From NCBI GenBank assembly GCA_049602155.1, contig JBMYRH010000018.1, positions 1 through 64,000 on the forward strand: 64,000 nucleotides of DNA, in the 5' to 3' direction. Both the position numbers and the translations under genes were made by a program. Positions within the stretch are counted from its first letter, which is position 1. Each line of letters begins with the position of its first letter. Of the stretch, positions 1 to 9,072 are shown piece by piece. The notes under the pieces are model-generated. The model saw only the letters and a program-made list of their open reading frames with translations. It was not told the origin of the DNA and ran no database searches. This stretch comes from JBMYRH01 sp049602155. Lineage in GTDB: Bacteria > Myxococcota_A > UBA9042 > PHBI01 > JBMYRH01.

Positions 1-3000
1 GTCTTATCCGCCACCACATCCAAGAGCAGCGTGCGCATATCCACCGACGATGCAGCCACCGCCTGAGGCGCCTCAATGGGTTTGGACATCACCGGTGCCT
101 GCGGTGCGACCGCGGGCGCCACCACGGGCGTCGGCGCGGGAGTCGGCGCGGGAGTCGGCGCTGTAGCTTGCGGCGCGACAACGACCGGCGCGGTCTGCGC
201 AGCGGCCACCGGAGGCGCCGCGAGCACAGGGGCCGCCGTCTGAGTCATCGGCTGCGCAGAGGTCAGCGTCGGGATGCTCCCCACCTGAAGGGCACCGACG
301 AGCTGCTGAGTCGTGGTCTCCGCTGCGCTCAAGTACGCCTGATGCACACCTGCCATTTGTCGCATGTGATCCGCATGCAGAGATGCCGTCTGCGCCTGCA
401 TGCGCTCATAGACCTCGAGCCACGCTGGGGTTGGTCCATTGGGCTGTGTCGCCATCGCGACGGGGGCCGCCACGGCCGACACAGGGGCCATGGTCGGTGC
501 CACCGTGGGTGCAGGGGCCGACACAGGGGCCTCTGCGGCGACGGGGACTTTGATCACGACCGGCTCGGGCTCCGGGCGCGGACCGTTCGGCGCGGGGAGG
601 GCCGCTGAGCCCCCCTCTGGCGGATACGGCTTCTGGTAGTTCGACCCATCGATCGGGATCGCCAGTGCAGGACTCTTCACCGTCGCAGGATCCACGACCG
701 GGGTCGTGTCCGCCCAGAGCGGTGCATAGTCCACGCGCACACCCGCGAGAGAGAGCGCACCCAACGTGCGCCACAGCTGGGTCATGCCGGCGGCGCCCTT
801 TCGGTCTAAGCTCACCGCCGTGTGGGGCTGCGCCCCAAGGCTCGCCTTGACGAGGCCCGTCAAGACGGCACCAGGGCCGACCTCGATGAAGGTCCGGGCG
901 CCCGCAGCGTACATCGCCTCGAGCTCCTCAGCGAAGCGCACGGGTTTCGCGATCTGGCCGGCCAGGAGCGCGCGCATTGCGTCCGCGTCGGTGGGGTAGG
1001 GCGCGGCCTCGGTGTTGGAGTACACCGGCACTGCGGCTTCGCCAAAGGGCACGGTCCCAAGCCACGCCTCAAAGGGCTCTGTCGCGGGGGCGACAATCGG
1101 GCTGTGGAACGCCGTGGCCACCGCGAGCCGCTTCACACGAGCGCCGGCCTTGGAGAGCGACGCTTCAACTCGGTCGAGCTCACCAGCGGTCCCTGAGAGG
1201 ACCACTTGCTCAGGGCTGTTCGCGTTCGCCACGACGACCGAGGTGCCCGACTCCGCGAGCAGGCGCTCGATCTCGGCCATTGGGTGCGAGACGGCGGTCA
1301 TCGCGCCAGCGTCTGACGGGTCGCCGCTCGAGGCCTTCGCGGCTTCCGCGGCCATCAGCTCACCGCGTTTCCGTGCCACCGCCAGGAGCGTCGCCTCATC
1401 GATGACCCCAGCAGCGTGGAGCGCCGTGATCTCGCCAAAGCTGTGCCCACCGACCATCGCTGGCTTGAGCCCCAGGGACTCCAGGAGCCTCAACATCCCC
1501 ATGCTGGTCTGGCCCAGCGCGGGCTGAGCCCAGTCCGTGGCGCGCAGCCGGTCTACATCCTCAGTGGTCTCGTCCGTGCTGAACTTGGGGATAGGGAACA
1601 CCACCTCGTGGAGGCGGTGGTCCCCGCCCTCAGGGAAGGACGCATGTCGGTCCCAAGCGCTCCGGACAGTCTCCAAGCTGACACACAGCTCGCCGCTCAT
1701 GTTCACGCGCTGGCTGCCTTGACCTGGGAAGAGGAACGCGACCTCTCCCGGCTCTGCGGCCCCTGCAGCGAACATCACACCTGTCGGGAGGGAGAAGGAC
1801 TCCGCAGGAGCCTTTGCGATCCGGTCTGCGGCCATCTTAAGCGACGCCTGAGCCTCTTCCGGGGCGCTCGCTACGATCGCGAGGCGATGCTCCGCCGAGG
1901 CATCGAAGCTCGACTGACTGGAGTGAGCGAGCCACGCCAGCGCCTGGCCATCCACACAAGGGGTGGCGACCGATTGGCAGCGCGCTGCCAAGCTGCTCGC
2001 GCTGTCAGCCGAGAGGAGGATGAGCTGGGACGGCCACCCACGGCGCCGCCACGCCCGATGCCCTTCACCCTCATAGGCCTCAAGCGCGACATGGAAGTTC
2101 GTGCCACCGAAGCCAAAAGAACTGACGGAGGCCCGACGAGGGTGATCCGATGCTCGGATCCAGGGGCGCGTCTCGGTGTTCAAGTAAAAGGCACTGGTCT
2201 CGATCTCGAGATCCTGCCGCGGCTCCACCACCTTGATCGTCGGCGGAAGCACACCATGGTTAAGGGCCATCGCCGCCTTGATGATCCCCGCTGCGCCTGC
2301 GGCGCTCTTGGTGTGACCGATCTGAGACTTCACCGAGCCCAAGGCGCACCAGCGCTTATCGTCGCGACCGGACGCCTCAAAGACCTGACGGAGGCCACGG
2401 AACTCGGCCAAGTCACCCGCCTTCGTGCCCGTACCATGTGCCTCGATCAGCTCGACCGTCTCGGGGCCGTAGCCAGCGCGCTCATAGGCGCGACCGAGGG
2501 CGACTGCCTGGCCGCTTGGGCGAGGCGCATACACGCTCTTCGCGCGGCCGTCGGAGGAGGTCCCGACGCCCTTGATGACTGCGTAGATGCGGTCACCATC
2601 GCGCTCCGCGTCCTCGAGGCGCTTCATCGCCACGAAGCCCACACCCTCACCGAGCATCGTGCCGTCAGCGTCACTCGAGAAGGGCCGGCAGTCACCGGAC
2701 GCAGAGAGCGCCGGCGTCTTGCTGAAGCACATGAAGAGGAAGGGATCGTTGGTAGCGTCGACGCCGCCGGCGAGCACCAGGTCGGAGTCTCCAAGGTAAA
2801 GCTCGTTGATCCCGACAGAGAGGGCCGAGAGCGAACTCGCGCAAGCCGCGTCCGTCGTGCAATTCGTACCACCGAGGTCGAAGCGATTCGCCACGCGCCC
2901 GGCGACCACGTTGCCCAGGAGACCTGGGAAGGTGCTCTCTTTCCACTCAGCGAAGTGGCCAGTGATGCGATCACAGAGGTCCTGGACCTCCGTCTCAGGG

Positions 3001-3467
3001 AGCCCGGCTTCGCGCATGGCCTTCACCCAAATCGGGCGCTGCAGGCGGCTGGCCATCTGCCCGAGGAGCTCAAGGCCCGCGGCCACGCCCAAGAAGACGC
3101 TGACCTTGTCGCGGTTCATCTCGGAGAAGTCACCTTGGCAGGTGTCCTCCAAGACCCGCTTGGCCATCACGAGCGCCAAGAGCTGCGCTGTGTCGGTCGT
3201 CGGCAACAAGCTCGGTGGGATGCCGAAGGCGACGGGATCGAAGTCGAGCTTGTCGAGGAAGCCGCCGCGCTTGCAGTAGGTCTTGTCCGGCACAGTGGGG
3301 TCTGGGTCGTAGTAGTCATCCACGAGCCAGTAATTCTCGGGCACGTCGCGGATCATGTCTTTTCCGCGGAGGATGTCGCTCCAATAACCCTCGAGCTCGG
3401 AGGAGCCGGGGAATAGCGCGCTCATTCCGACGATCGCGATAGGGGGCTTGGTGGGGTGCTTTGCCAT
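1..3467 (-). CDS. pfaA: PfaA-like polyunsaturated fatty acid synthase, KS-AT-ACP part (C-terminus outside window)
   Basis: Iterative type I PKS-like subunit that builds long-chain polyunsaturated fatty acids. The 1155 readable codons begin at ATG 3467 with GGAGG upstream. They show a ketosynthase with active-site motif TTDAACASS near residue 205 and HGTGTKAGD near 320. An acyltransferase follows, with LFPGQGSQ and GHSFGE (Ser near 674). Then comes an Ala/Pro/Val-rich linker of about 200 residues, and the start of the first ACP (LLLDVVADKT) at the window edge. Known PfaA proteins continue with tandem ACPs and KR/DH domains; that part cannot be seen here. The gene lies 73 bp downstream of pfaD, same strand, and is probably co-transcribed with it. 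The product (EPA, DHA or another PUFA) cannot be read from this fragment. Confidence 0.93.
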   Translation of the reverse strand, partial: MAKHPTKPPIAIVGMSALFPGSSELEGYWSDILRGKDMIRDVPENYWLVDDYYDPDPTVPDKTYCKRGGFLDKLDFDPVAFGIPPSLLPTTDTAQLLALVMAKRVLEDTCQGDFSEMNRDKVSVFLGVAAGLELLGQMASRLQRPIWVKAMREAGLPETEVQDLCDRITGHFAEWKESTFPGLLGNVVAGRVANRFDLGGTNCTTDAACASSLSALSVGINELYLGDSDLVLAGGVDATNDPFLFMCFSKTPALSASGDCRPFSSDADGTMLGEGVGFVAMKRLEDAERDGDRIYAVIKGVGTSSDGRAKSVYAPRPSGQAVALGRAYERAGYGPETVELIEAHGTGTKAGDLAEFRGLRQVFEASGRDDKRWCALGSVKSQIGHTKSAAGAAGIIKAAMALNHGVLPPTIKVVEPRQDLEIETSAFYLNTETRPWIRASDHPRRASVSSFGFGGTNFHVALEAYEGEGHRAWRRRGWPSQLILLSADSASSLAARCQSVATPCVDGQALAWLAHSSQSSFDASAEHRLAIVASAPEEAQASLKMAADRIAKAPAESFSLPTGVMFAAGAAEPGEVAFLFPGQGSQRVNMSGELCVSLETVRSAWDRHASFPEGGDHRLHEVVFPIPKFSTDETTEDVDRLRATDWAQPALGQTSMGMLRLLESLGLKPAMVGGHSFGEITALHAAGVIDEATLLAVARKRGELMAAEAAKASSGDPSDAGAMTAVSHPMAEIERLLAESGTSVVVANANSPEQVVLSGTAGELDRVEASLSKAGARVKRLAVATAFHSPIVAPATEPFEAWLGTVPFGEAAVPVYSNTEAAPYPTDADAMRALLAGQIAKPVRFAEELEAMYAAGARTFIEVGPGAVLTGLVKASLGAQPHTAVSLDRKGAAGMTQLWRTLGALSLAGVRVDYAPLWADTTPVVDPATVKSPALAIPIDGSNYQKPYPPEGGSAALPAPNGPRPEPEPVVIKVPVAAEAPVSAPAPTVAPTMAPVSAVAAPVAMATQPNGPTPAWLEVYERMQAQTASLHADHMRQMAGVHQAYLSAAETTTQQLVGALQVGSIPTLTSAQPMTQTAAPVLAAPPVAAAQTAPVVVAPQATAPTPAPTPAPTPVVAPAVAPQAPVMSKPIEAPQAVAASSVDMRTLLLDVVADK

Positions 3468-3540
3468 GGGGTCCTCCAGGAGGAGTCTTCTCTTGTGATT
3501 GGACGACAGGTCGGTCGTACCTGCGTGGTTCGGAGCTGTG

Positions 3541-5145
3541 TTAGGCGAGGGGGCGTGGTGCGAAGGCGAAGGCGGCGTTAGGCATCGGGACACCGAAGCT
3601 GCGCAGCTGGTGGGCGCGGCTGATCACTGCGGCGCCTTCGAGGAGGTTGCGCGCGATCTGGACCACCCCTCGGGCCTCAGGGGGCTCTAGGAAGGACCCG
3701 GCCACCCAGCGGTTGAAGGCCCCCATCGCGGGACCACACCAGATTTGGTAGTCCAAGCGCCGGTCCGCATCCCCGCCAATGGCCCAGCGACTCGAGCGCC
3801 CGACGTACCAGCGGAAGCAGAGTGCCATGCGATGCCTGCCGTCGGCCTCAGCGCGCGCCAACTCTTCGGGGTTCCGGCGCTGCCAGAACTGCCGCGTCTC
3901 TTCCCAAACCGCGTCAAGCGGCATCCGGAAGATGCGGTCCTCTAGGTTCGCTCGGAGCGGTGCAGGGAGCGCCTCAAGGGAGTCATGGGCTTGATAGACT
4001 TCATAGAGCTCCGCAGCGCGCTGCGCGAACATCGTCCCGCGACGTAAGACCTGAACCTTCACGCCGAGCTCGAACATGTCAGGGGAGGGCGCCATCGCGA
4101 CGTCCGCCATGTCGGCCTGCGCCAACATGGTCTTACCGGAGGGGGCAAGCCCTGCCTCTAGCGCGGACTGATTGACCGAGCCCGTCAGGACAAAGGCCGC
4201 GCCCATTGAGAAGGCCGACGCCACAGATCCCGGCGTGCCGATGCCTCCCGCGGCGCCGATCCGGATAGGTCGGGTGTAGCCGTATTTCGCCACAAACGCG
4301 TCGCGAAGGCCGAGCATGATCGGCAACAGCGCCGGCAGGGGGCGATTGTCCGTGTGCCCGCCAGAGTCCGCCTCAGCGATGTAGTCCTCGGCGACCGGGA
4401 CAGTCGCCGCGAGGCGCGCCTGCTCGGCTGTCAGCTGACCGGCCTCGACGAGCCCGTTAAGGATCTCCTCGGGCGCGGGTGCCATGAACGCGGACGCGGT
4501 CTCTGGACGCGAGACCTTGGCGAAGACGTGGTGGCGACGGGCCACCTGGCCGTCCTGACCGACAAAGAGCCCGCTAGCGGAGTAGCGGACCAAGGGCGCT
4601 GTGAGGCGCATATAGGCGGACGCCGAGACCCGAGGCACCCCGGTTCGAATGTAGAGATCCGCCACCGCCGCCTCGAGCTCGGGCTCATTCGGCGAGTGGA
4701 TAAGGTTCGCGCCCCAGGCTTGCCCCGGTGCGACAGCCGCCTGAATCGTCGCGATGGCCTCCTCGACCCTCTGAAACGAGAGCCCACCGGCGCCGAAGAA
4801 GCCGAGCATCTGGGCCTGCGCCATGGCGATGACGAGCTCTGTCGTCGCGATGCCGTTCGCCATCGCCCCTGCGACATAAGGAAAGCGCACACCATGCGCC
4901 TCGAGGAACGACCGGTCGCCCAACCACTCGGGGTAAAGGGCTGGCAAGCAAGCCAAGAGTGGCAACCCGCTGCCGCTTGGCGCCGTATGCCCTCCAAACG
5001 CGACGCCGACACGCCCGGTGCTCGGCTCGCGCACGACATAGGTCGGCTCACGCATACGGTGGGCCGCTGAAGCCAACTCAGAGGCCTCGAACAGGGGAGC
5101 CACTTCACCGCTCCAGGAACCTATCTGAATGATGGACTGCGACAT
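3541..5145 (-). CDS. pfaD: PfaD-type enoyl reductase of the PUFA synthase
   Basis: FMN-dependent trans-acting enoyl reductase of PUFA synthases, related to 2-nitropropane dioxygenase. The 534-residue protein has the usual PfaD length. It contains the N-terminal PfaD-like region (FEASELASAAHRM, VVREPSTGRVGVAFGG) and a TIM-barrel with an IGAAGGIGTPGSVASAF phosphate/FMN-binding segment and FVLTGSVNQSALEAG. The frame is open upstream to an ATG at 5367, but I chose ATG 5145 because the family begins there and GTGGAGG lies 12 nt before it. It is the first gene of the operon, with pfaA 73 bp downstream. The ER-first order matches the Pfa1-Pfa2-Pfa3 order known in myxobacteria rather than the pfaABCD order of marine Gammaproteobacteria. 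No clear promoter was found upstream. Confidence 0.93.
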   Translation of the reverse strand: MSQSIIQIGSWSGEVAPLFEASELASAAHRMREPTYVVREPSTGRVGVAFGGHTAPSGSGLPLLACLPALYPEWLGDRSFLEAHGVRFPYVAGAMANGIATTELVIAMAQAQMLGFFGAGGLSFQRVEEAIATIQAAVAPGQAWGANLIHSPNEPELEAAVADLYIRTGVPRVSASAYMRLTAPLVRYSASGLFVGQDGQVARRHHVFAKVSRPETASAFMAPAPEEILNGLVEAGQLTAEQARLAATVPVAEDYIAEADSGGHTDNRPLPALLPIMLGLRDAFVAKYGYTRPIRIGAAGGIGTPGSVASAFSMGAAFVLTGSVNQSALEAGLAPSGKTMLAQADMADVAMAPSPDMFELGVKVQVLRRGTMFAQRAAELYEVYQAHDSLEALPAPLRANLEDRIFRMPLDAVWEETRQFWQRRNPEELARAEADGRHRMALCFRWYVGRSSRWAIGGDADRRLDYQIWCGPAMGAFNRWVAGSFLEPPEARGVVQIARNLLEGAAVISRAHQLRSFGVPMPNAAFAFAPRPLA

Positions 5146-5269
5146 GATCGACTCGCCCTCCACGTGTTCACCGAAGGGCTCATTTGCCCCGGCGAGGCGG
5201 ACTCGAACACAGGGCCTAGAGCGCCGCAACGGAGAAGCCGGCCTCGGCGTGTTTGGCAGCGTTACCGCC

Positions 5270-5300
5270 TTGACACCGAGGTGCCCCGCGCGCTTAGCCT
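5270..5300 (+). promoter_or_regulatory. Putative sigma70-like promoter for the SRPBCC/methyltransferase/MazG operon
   Basis: TTGACA at 5270-5275 and TAGCCT at 5295-5300 with a 19-nt spacer (18 nt if TTAGCC is used). It is followed 20 nt later by an AGGAGG ribosome site and the TTG start at 5320. The spacer is longer than ideal. Confidence 0.4.
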
Positions 5301-5319
5301 CTGGCAGCAGGAGGTCCCC

Positions 5320-5688
5320 TTGGCTGAAGCAACGCCGGCGCAAGAACCAGAAAAGCGTTTTATTCACGCACCCATAGAGGACATTTACCGCGCTTTCGTC
5401 GAACCGGGGAGCCTGCGCCAGTGGCTCAATGTGGACCTCGATCTCGTGCTCGAGCTCGATGGTAAATATTGTGTAACGGACAAAAGCGGCCTCGAGCTGA
5501 ACGGCACAATCGTGATCGTCGCGTGGCCAGAAGCCCTCTCAGTTTCATGGGATTCCGGGCGCTTCGACCTCACCCTAGAGGCGGACTTCGGTGGCACATC
5601 CGCAGCCCTGACGGCGTCGGCCGACTGCTGCTTCGATGGCGCCCTAGCCGCGTTGGAGTCCTACCTCGTCCGCGCGGGTCGACGATGA
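5320..5688 (+). CDS. SRPBCC (START-like, AHSA1-type) small-ligand-binding domain protein
   Basis: A 122-residue protein with the pattern of an AHSA1/SRPBCC domain: FIHAPIEDIYRAFVEPGSLRQWL at the start (helix-grip entry), then beta strands with ALSVSWDSGRFDLTLEA, and a closing helix ending ALESYLVRAG. Start chosen as TTG 5320, which has GCAGGAGG 5 nt upstream; the longer frame from 5164 has no family similarity and overlaps the divergent pfaD leader. The function is unknown; such domains bind hydrophobic ligands or act as Hsp90 co-chaperone-like modules. It overlaps the next gene by 4 nt (ATGA), so the three-gene set is translationally coupled. Confidence 0.75.
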   Translation: MAEATPAQEPEKRFIHAPIEDIYRAFVEPGSLRQWLNVDLDLVLELDGKYCVTDKSGLELNGTIVIVAWPEALSVSWDSGRFDLTLEADFGGTSAALTASADCCFDGALAALESYLVRAGRR

Positions 5689-6989
5689 GTGGGCGTAAAT
5701 CAGACGACCGCAGTAAGGGGCCTAAGGGCAAGAGAGCCGCCAAGGGCAGCCCGAACACTCAGAGCCACGAGGCCGCGTCAGGCAAGGACGACCGCAGGCG
5801 TGCGCTCACTCATGTCGGCGGAGAGGTCATCCTCACCGGTGACCCCGAAGAGGGCCGTCTCCTCAGTACGGCGGCCAAGATCCCGGCCGACAGTGATGCT
5901 CGCGGCTACTCACATGGGCTGCACACCTACCCGGCGCGAATGCACCCTCATACGGCGAAGCACCTCGTCGCCATGGCCCCCGAGGGCGCTATCCTCGACC
6001 CCTTTATGGGCGGCGGGACGGTCTTGGTGGAGACGATGCTCGCCGGGCGCCCCGCCTTCGGGCGTGATGTCAACCCGCTGGCCCTTGAGGTCGGCTGGGC
6101 GCGGACGCGCCTCTGGAGACCCGAGCGCATCGCAGAGTGGCGCTCAAGCGCCCTCGCAGTGCTTGGTATCGCGCGGGAGCAACGAGGACGAACGCGTCTC
6201 CCGGATCGGGTCTACAGGACGGAGAAGGCTTGGTATGACCCGCCAGCGATGATCGAGCTGTGGGCACTGCGTGACGCCATCGCCGGCGTCGAAGACAACT
6301 CCTTCAAGCGCCTCTCACGCATTTGCCTCTCTTCCCTCGTCGTCAAAGCATCACGCCAAGCCTCGGACTCCGTACCTAAGCTGGATCGGAATCATCAGTA
6401 CATCCCCAAGAACCGGGTCCTGCACTGGTTCGAGCGCCGCATCGACGAGATCGCCGGTCAGCTTCAGAGCCTCGGTGCGGCCGTCCCCGCCGATGCGCGC
6501 CACAAGCCCAACATCCGCTCCGCCGATGCGCGCACACCCGATCCGCCAATCGCAGGGCGAGTCGCCGCCATCGTGAGCTCGCCACCGTACCCCGGGGTTT
6601 ACGACTACGTGGAGCACCAGCGTCGACGCTACGTCATGCTGGGTATGGACTCGTTCTTCGCAGACCGCCACGAGATCGGGCGGCGACAAGCCGTCATCGA
6701 CCGCGGCTGGATGTCGGCCAGTTGGCGGTTTCGAGATGACCTTGCCCACGCCATGAAGGCCTGGGATGCCGCTCTGATGCCAGAGGGGCGCGTGTGGCTC
6801 GTGATTGGTGACGGGCAGCATCGAGACGGCGTCATCCGCGTGCTCCCGCTCGTGGAGAGCGCCGCTGAGCGCACAGGGTTCGAGGTCTCCGCCGCCGCCG
6901 CGCAACCCCGCCCGGTGTTCGGGACCGCAGCCGCTGACACGAGCGCGACACGAAGCGAGTACATCATCGGCCTGAAGCGCAGCTCATGA
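5685..6989 (+). CDS. SAM-dependent DNA methyltransferase-like protein (DPFMGGGT / SPPY motifs)
   Basis: Class I methyltransferase of 434 residues. A Lys/Arg-rich tail of about 45 residues precedes a motif X-like segment HTYPARMHP. Motif I (LDPFMGGGTVLVE) is near residue 104 and the amino-methyltransferase motif IV SSPPYPGVYDYVEHQ near 298. The order X-I-IV fits N4/N6 DNA amino-methyltransferases and also the related Trm11-like tRNA guanine methyltransferases, so the substrate is not certain. No restriction endonuclease lies nearby, so if it acts on DNA it is an orphan enzyme. ATG 5685 overlaps the stop of the SRPBCC gene, and its own stop overlaps the ATG of the MazG-like gene. Confidence 0.8.
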   Translation: MSGRKSDDRSKGPKGKRAAKGSPNTQSHEAASGKDDRRRALTHVGGEVILTGDPEEGRLLSTAAKIPADSDARGYSHGLHTYPARMHPHTAKHLVAMAPEGAILDPFMGGGTVLVETMLAGRPAFGRDVNPLALEVGWARTRLWRPERIAEWRSSALAVLGIAREQRGRTRLPDRVYRTEKAWYDPPAMIELWALRDAIAGVEDNSFKRLSRICLSSLVVKASRQASDSVPKLDRNHQYIPKNRVLHWFERRIDEIAGQLQSLGAAVPADARHKPNIRSADARTPDPPIAGRVAAIVSSPPYPGVYDYVEHQRRRYVMLGMDSFFADRHEIGRRQAVIDRGWMSASWRFRDDLAHAMKAWDAALMPEGRVWLVIGDGQHRDGVIRVLPLVESAAERTGFEVSAAAAQPRPVFGTAAADTSATRSEYIIGLKRSS

Positions 6990-7339
6990 GCGCCTCGGAT
7001 GACCGCACCACCCTCGCGGAGCTACGCACCTTGCTGCAGGACTTCAACGCCGCGCGCGATTGGGGCCAGTTCCACACACCGAAGGACGTCGCGATGTCCG
7101 TCAGCGTCGAGGCTAATGAGCTCCTCGAGCTCTTCCTCTGGAAGACCTCGGACGCCGCGGTCGACCCTCAGCGCCTCCGAGAAGAGCTCGCCGACGTCTT
7201 CATCACGGCGCTCAACTTCGCGAACACCGCTGGCATCGACATCACAGAGGCAGTACGCGACAAGGTCGCCCTGAATGACGCCCGGTATCCGGTCGCGCTC
7301 AGCAAGGGCAAAGCCCTGAAGTACAGCGAGCTGAAGTAG
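6986..7339 (+). CDS. MazG-like nucleotide pyrophosphohydrolase (DCTPP1/RS21-C6 type)
   Basis: All-alpha NTP pyrophosphatase of 117 residues. It carries the MazG-type metal-binding pattern EANELLELFLW followed by REELADVFITALNFA, and the closing KVALNDARYPV typical of the short DCTPP1-like branch. Members hydrolyse (d)NTPs, often modified dCTP, to the monophosphate and so clean the nucleotide pool. The pairing with an amino-methyltransferase suggests a link to modified nucleotides, but that is inference. ATG overlaps the preceding TGA by 4 nt. It ends 6 bp before the convergent membrane-protein gene. Confidence 0.85.
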   Translation: MSASDDRTTLAELRTLLQDFNAARDWGQFHTPKDVAMSVSVEANELLELFLWKTSDAAVDPQRLREELADVFITALNFANTAGIDITEAVRDKVALNDARYPVALSKGKALKYSELK

Positions 7340-7345
7340 CCCGGT

Positions 7346-8953
7346 TCACTTGCGTTTGTAGAGCGCCCAGCGCCCTTGCCGGGTCACCAGCGTCACCTTG
7401 TCCGCGTCCTTCCCGAAGGGGCGCCGCTTGGCTTGACTTGGGGCGTCTCGCACAAGGAAGTAATCGTAGTAGCCCCCGTGAGTGCGGAACCGGAAGCGCT
7501 CCGGTGTCCACTCAAAGCGGTTCGGCAGGCGTGGTGGCGCCGTGGCCTCTTGATAGGCGACAGGGGACTGCGGAAAGTCCACGAAGGAGAACGACGCCAC
7601 GCCACCACGTTCCACCACATAATACTGTGCAAAGTGTAGATATGGGGCGTGGTTCACGACCCGGCTGCCTCGGTCGAAGATCAGCCCCAACACGCGCTTG
7701 CCTGGCTCGGCCTCGGCCACCACCTCTCGTACAGCCCCCGCCTCGTCATCAAAGTCCCACACATGGTCCACGTGCACCTGGCATGCCCACAGGTTCAGGG
7801 CCGTCATCGGGACCAACAACAAGGCCGGCCGCAGCGGGAGCCGCCGCCAAGCGAGCATCCCCAAAGCGAAGAGCGCCACGACCGGCACCATGCGGTGAGA
7901 GATTGGCCAAATCCACTTGTAGGAGATCGGTGAGAGGACGTAGGTGACGGCCATCGCCGCGACGATAATCTCGGGGGTGCGCGCCCGGAGCCATGCCCGG
8001 CTCGCGCCGTACTCGGAGATCTCCTCGGCCGAGGGCGCGAATCGGCGGAAGAGGAGGAGCAAGGCAGTCAGGCCCAAGAGCGCGAGCAATATGCGCTCAT
8101 CGGAGTCATCTCTGTACGTGTCCAAGAGCTGCCGTGGGATCGCTGTAAACCGGTCGAGCAGCGGCTCCCAGCGCATCTCAACTGGGGAGACGTTGCGTCC
8201 ACCGTGCCCCGTCCGCCACGCTTCGTCCCCCGCGAGGATGAGGGAGCGCTGCATCCACACCCCCATCAGGACCAGGGATGGGATGAGGTGAGTCGCTGGG
8301 CGCCACCAGTGACGCGGATGAAAGCCACGCCCGGCGAAGAGCCCAACCAGCCCGGCCGCCAGGCCGTAGATCAAGAACGCATGCACATGCGAATAGAAGA
8401 GCGCGACGACCACGAGCGACAGCGCTCCGCAACGCCACGCCGAGAAGTCATCCATCAGCGCGCGCAGCATCGCGAGGCCGAAGAAGATCAACGGGATGGC
8501 GAGCAGATAGTTCGCGAAGCCCATGAAGAGAAAGGTGTTGAAGACAAAAGGCACAGCGAGCAGAGCCACCGCCATGTCCCGCCCAAAGGCCTTCATATAC
8601 GCCGCTACGCTGAGGGGCAGCGCGATCGCGTAGAGGCTCAGCGCCAATCGGTTCCCGGTCTCCAGATCGGTGAGCGCCCCCAAGGCTTGAACCAGGTAGT
8701 AGTAGCCGAGGTACTGCGTGCTACCCAGGCTCGTGTCGTAGTAGGGCGCGAACGCAGGTAGCCCGATATCCGTCATGATCCGGATCGTCGCGAGGTGCTG
8801 CGGGAGATCCATGAACGGCAGCAGCTCCGATGACCACAGCGGCACGACCGCCGCGATCACGCTGATGAGCATGCATGGCCAAAGCCACGGATCTGCCTTA
8901 AAGGCGCGCGAGAGCGCCTCGATCCGACCGACGCGTGGTGAGGAGTCCATCAT
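7346..8953 (-). CDS. Polytopic membrane protein, possibly GT-C-like
   Basis: A 535-residue integral membrane protein with roughly eleven or twelve hydrophobic segments between residues 25 and 400, followed by a soluble C-terminal part of about 130 residues. An early extracytoplasmic loop contains LLPFMDLPQHLATIR; an acidic residue in the first large loop is a feature of GT-C glycosyltransferases, but no family motif is secure. The C-terminal part has FEWTPERFRFRTHGGYYDYFLVR. Two adjacent ATGs (8953 and 8950) lie 10 and 13 nt downstream of a TTGCTC-N17-TAATTG promoter, with no ribosome binding site. It stands alone between convergent mazG-like and divergent moeA. Confidence 0.75.
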   Translation of the reverse strand: MMDSSPRVGRIEALSRAFKADPWLWPCMLISVIAAVVPLWSSELLPFMDLPQHLATIRIMTDIGLPAFAPYYDTSLGSTQYLGYYYLVQALGALTDLETGNRLALSLYAIALPLSVAAYMKAFGRDMAVALLAVPFVFNTFLFMGFANYLLAIPLIFFGLAMLRALMDDFSAWRCGALSLVVVALFYSHVHAFLIYGLAAGLVGLFAGRGFHPRHWWRPATHLIPSLVLMGVWMQRSLILAGDEAWRTGHGGRNVSPVEMRWEPLLDRFTAIPRQLLDTYRDDSDERILLALLGLTALLLLFRRFAPSAEEISEYGASRAWLRARTPEIIVAAMAVTYVLSPISYKWIWPISHRMVPVVALFALGMLAWRRLPLRPALLLVPMTALNLWACQVHVDHVWDFDDEAGAVREVVAEAEPGKRVLGLIFDRGSRVVNHAPYLHFAQYYVVERGGVASFSFVDFPQSPVAYQEATAPPRLPNRFEWTPERFRFRTHGGYYDYFLVRDAPSQAKRRPFGKDADKVTLVTRQGRWALYKRK

Positions 8954-8963
8954 GAGGAGCGCT

Positions 8964-8992
8964 CAATTACGCCGGAGATGGCCCGAGAGCAA
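8964..8992 (-). promoter_or_regulatory. Promoter of the membrane-protein gene
   Basis: On the minus strand TTGCTC (8992-8987), 17-nt spacer, TAATTG (8969-8964). The predicted transcript start is near 8957, only about 4 nt before the first ATG. Its -35 box lies 13 bp from the -35 box of the divergent moeA promoter. Confidence 0.5.
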
Positions 8993-9005
8993 GGTCGCGC
9001 CTGAC

Positions 9006-9034
9006 TTGCCCCAGGTGAGGGGGCACTCTAACGT
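9006..9034 (+). promoter_or_regulatory. Promoter of moeA
   Basis: TTGCCC (9006-9011), 17-nt spacer, TAACGT (9029-9034). It predicts a leader of about 32 nt that contains GAGGA upstream of the moeA ATG. Confidence 0.55.
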
Positions 9035-9072
9035 GCATAGACGACGTACTTGAGCCGATTGAGGACAACGTC

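Noticed and set aside
1416..3416. Long open frame of 666 codons on the plus strand
   Set aside because: It is antisense to pfaA, whose KS and AT motifs are unmistakable; the composition is the usual GC-rich shadow.
5185..5240. tRNA-like T-loop text on the minus strand (GTGTTCGAGTCC near 5205)
   Set aside because: The would-be T stem (CTGTG against CCGCC) does not pair and no acceptor stem or anticodon arm can be drawn.
5146..5367. Upstream extension of pfaD to ATG 5367 (74 extra residues)
   Set aside because: The extension is Arg/Pro-rich without family similarity and would overlap the divergent gene start; ATG 5145 has a proper ribosome site.
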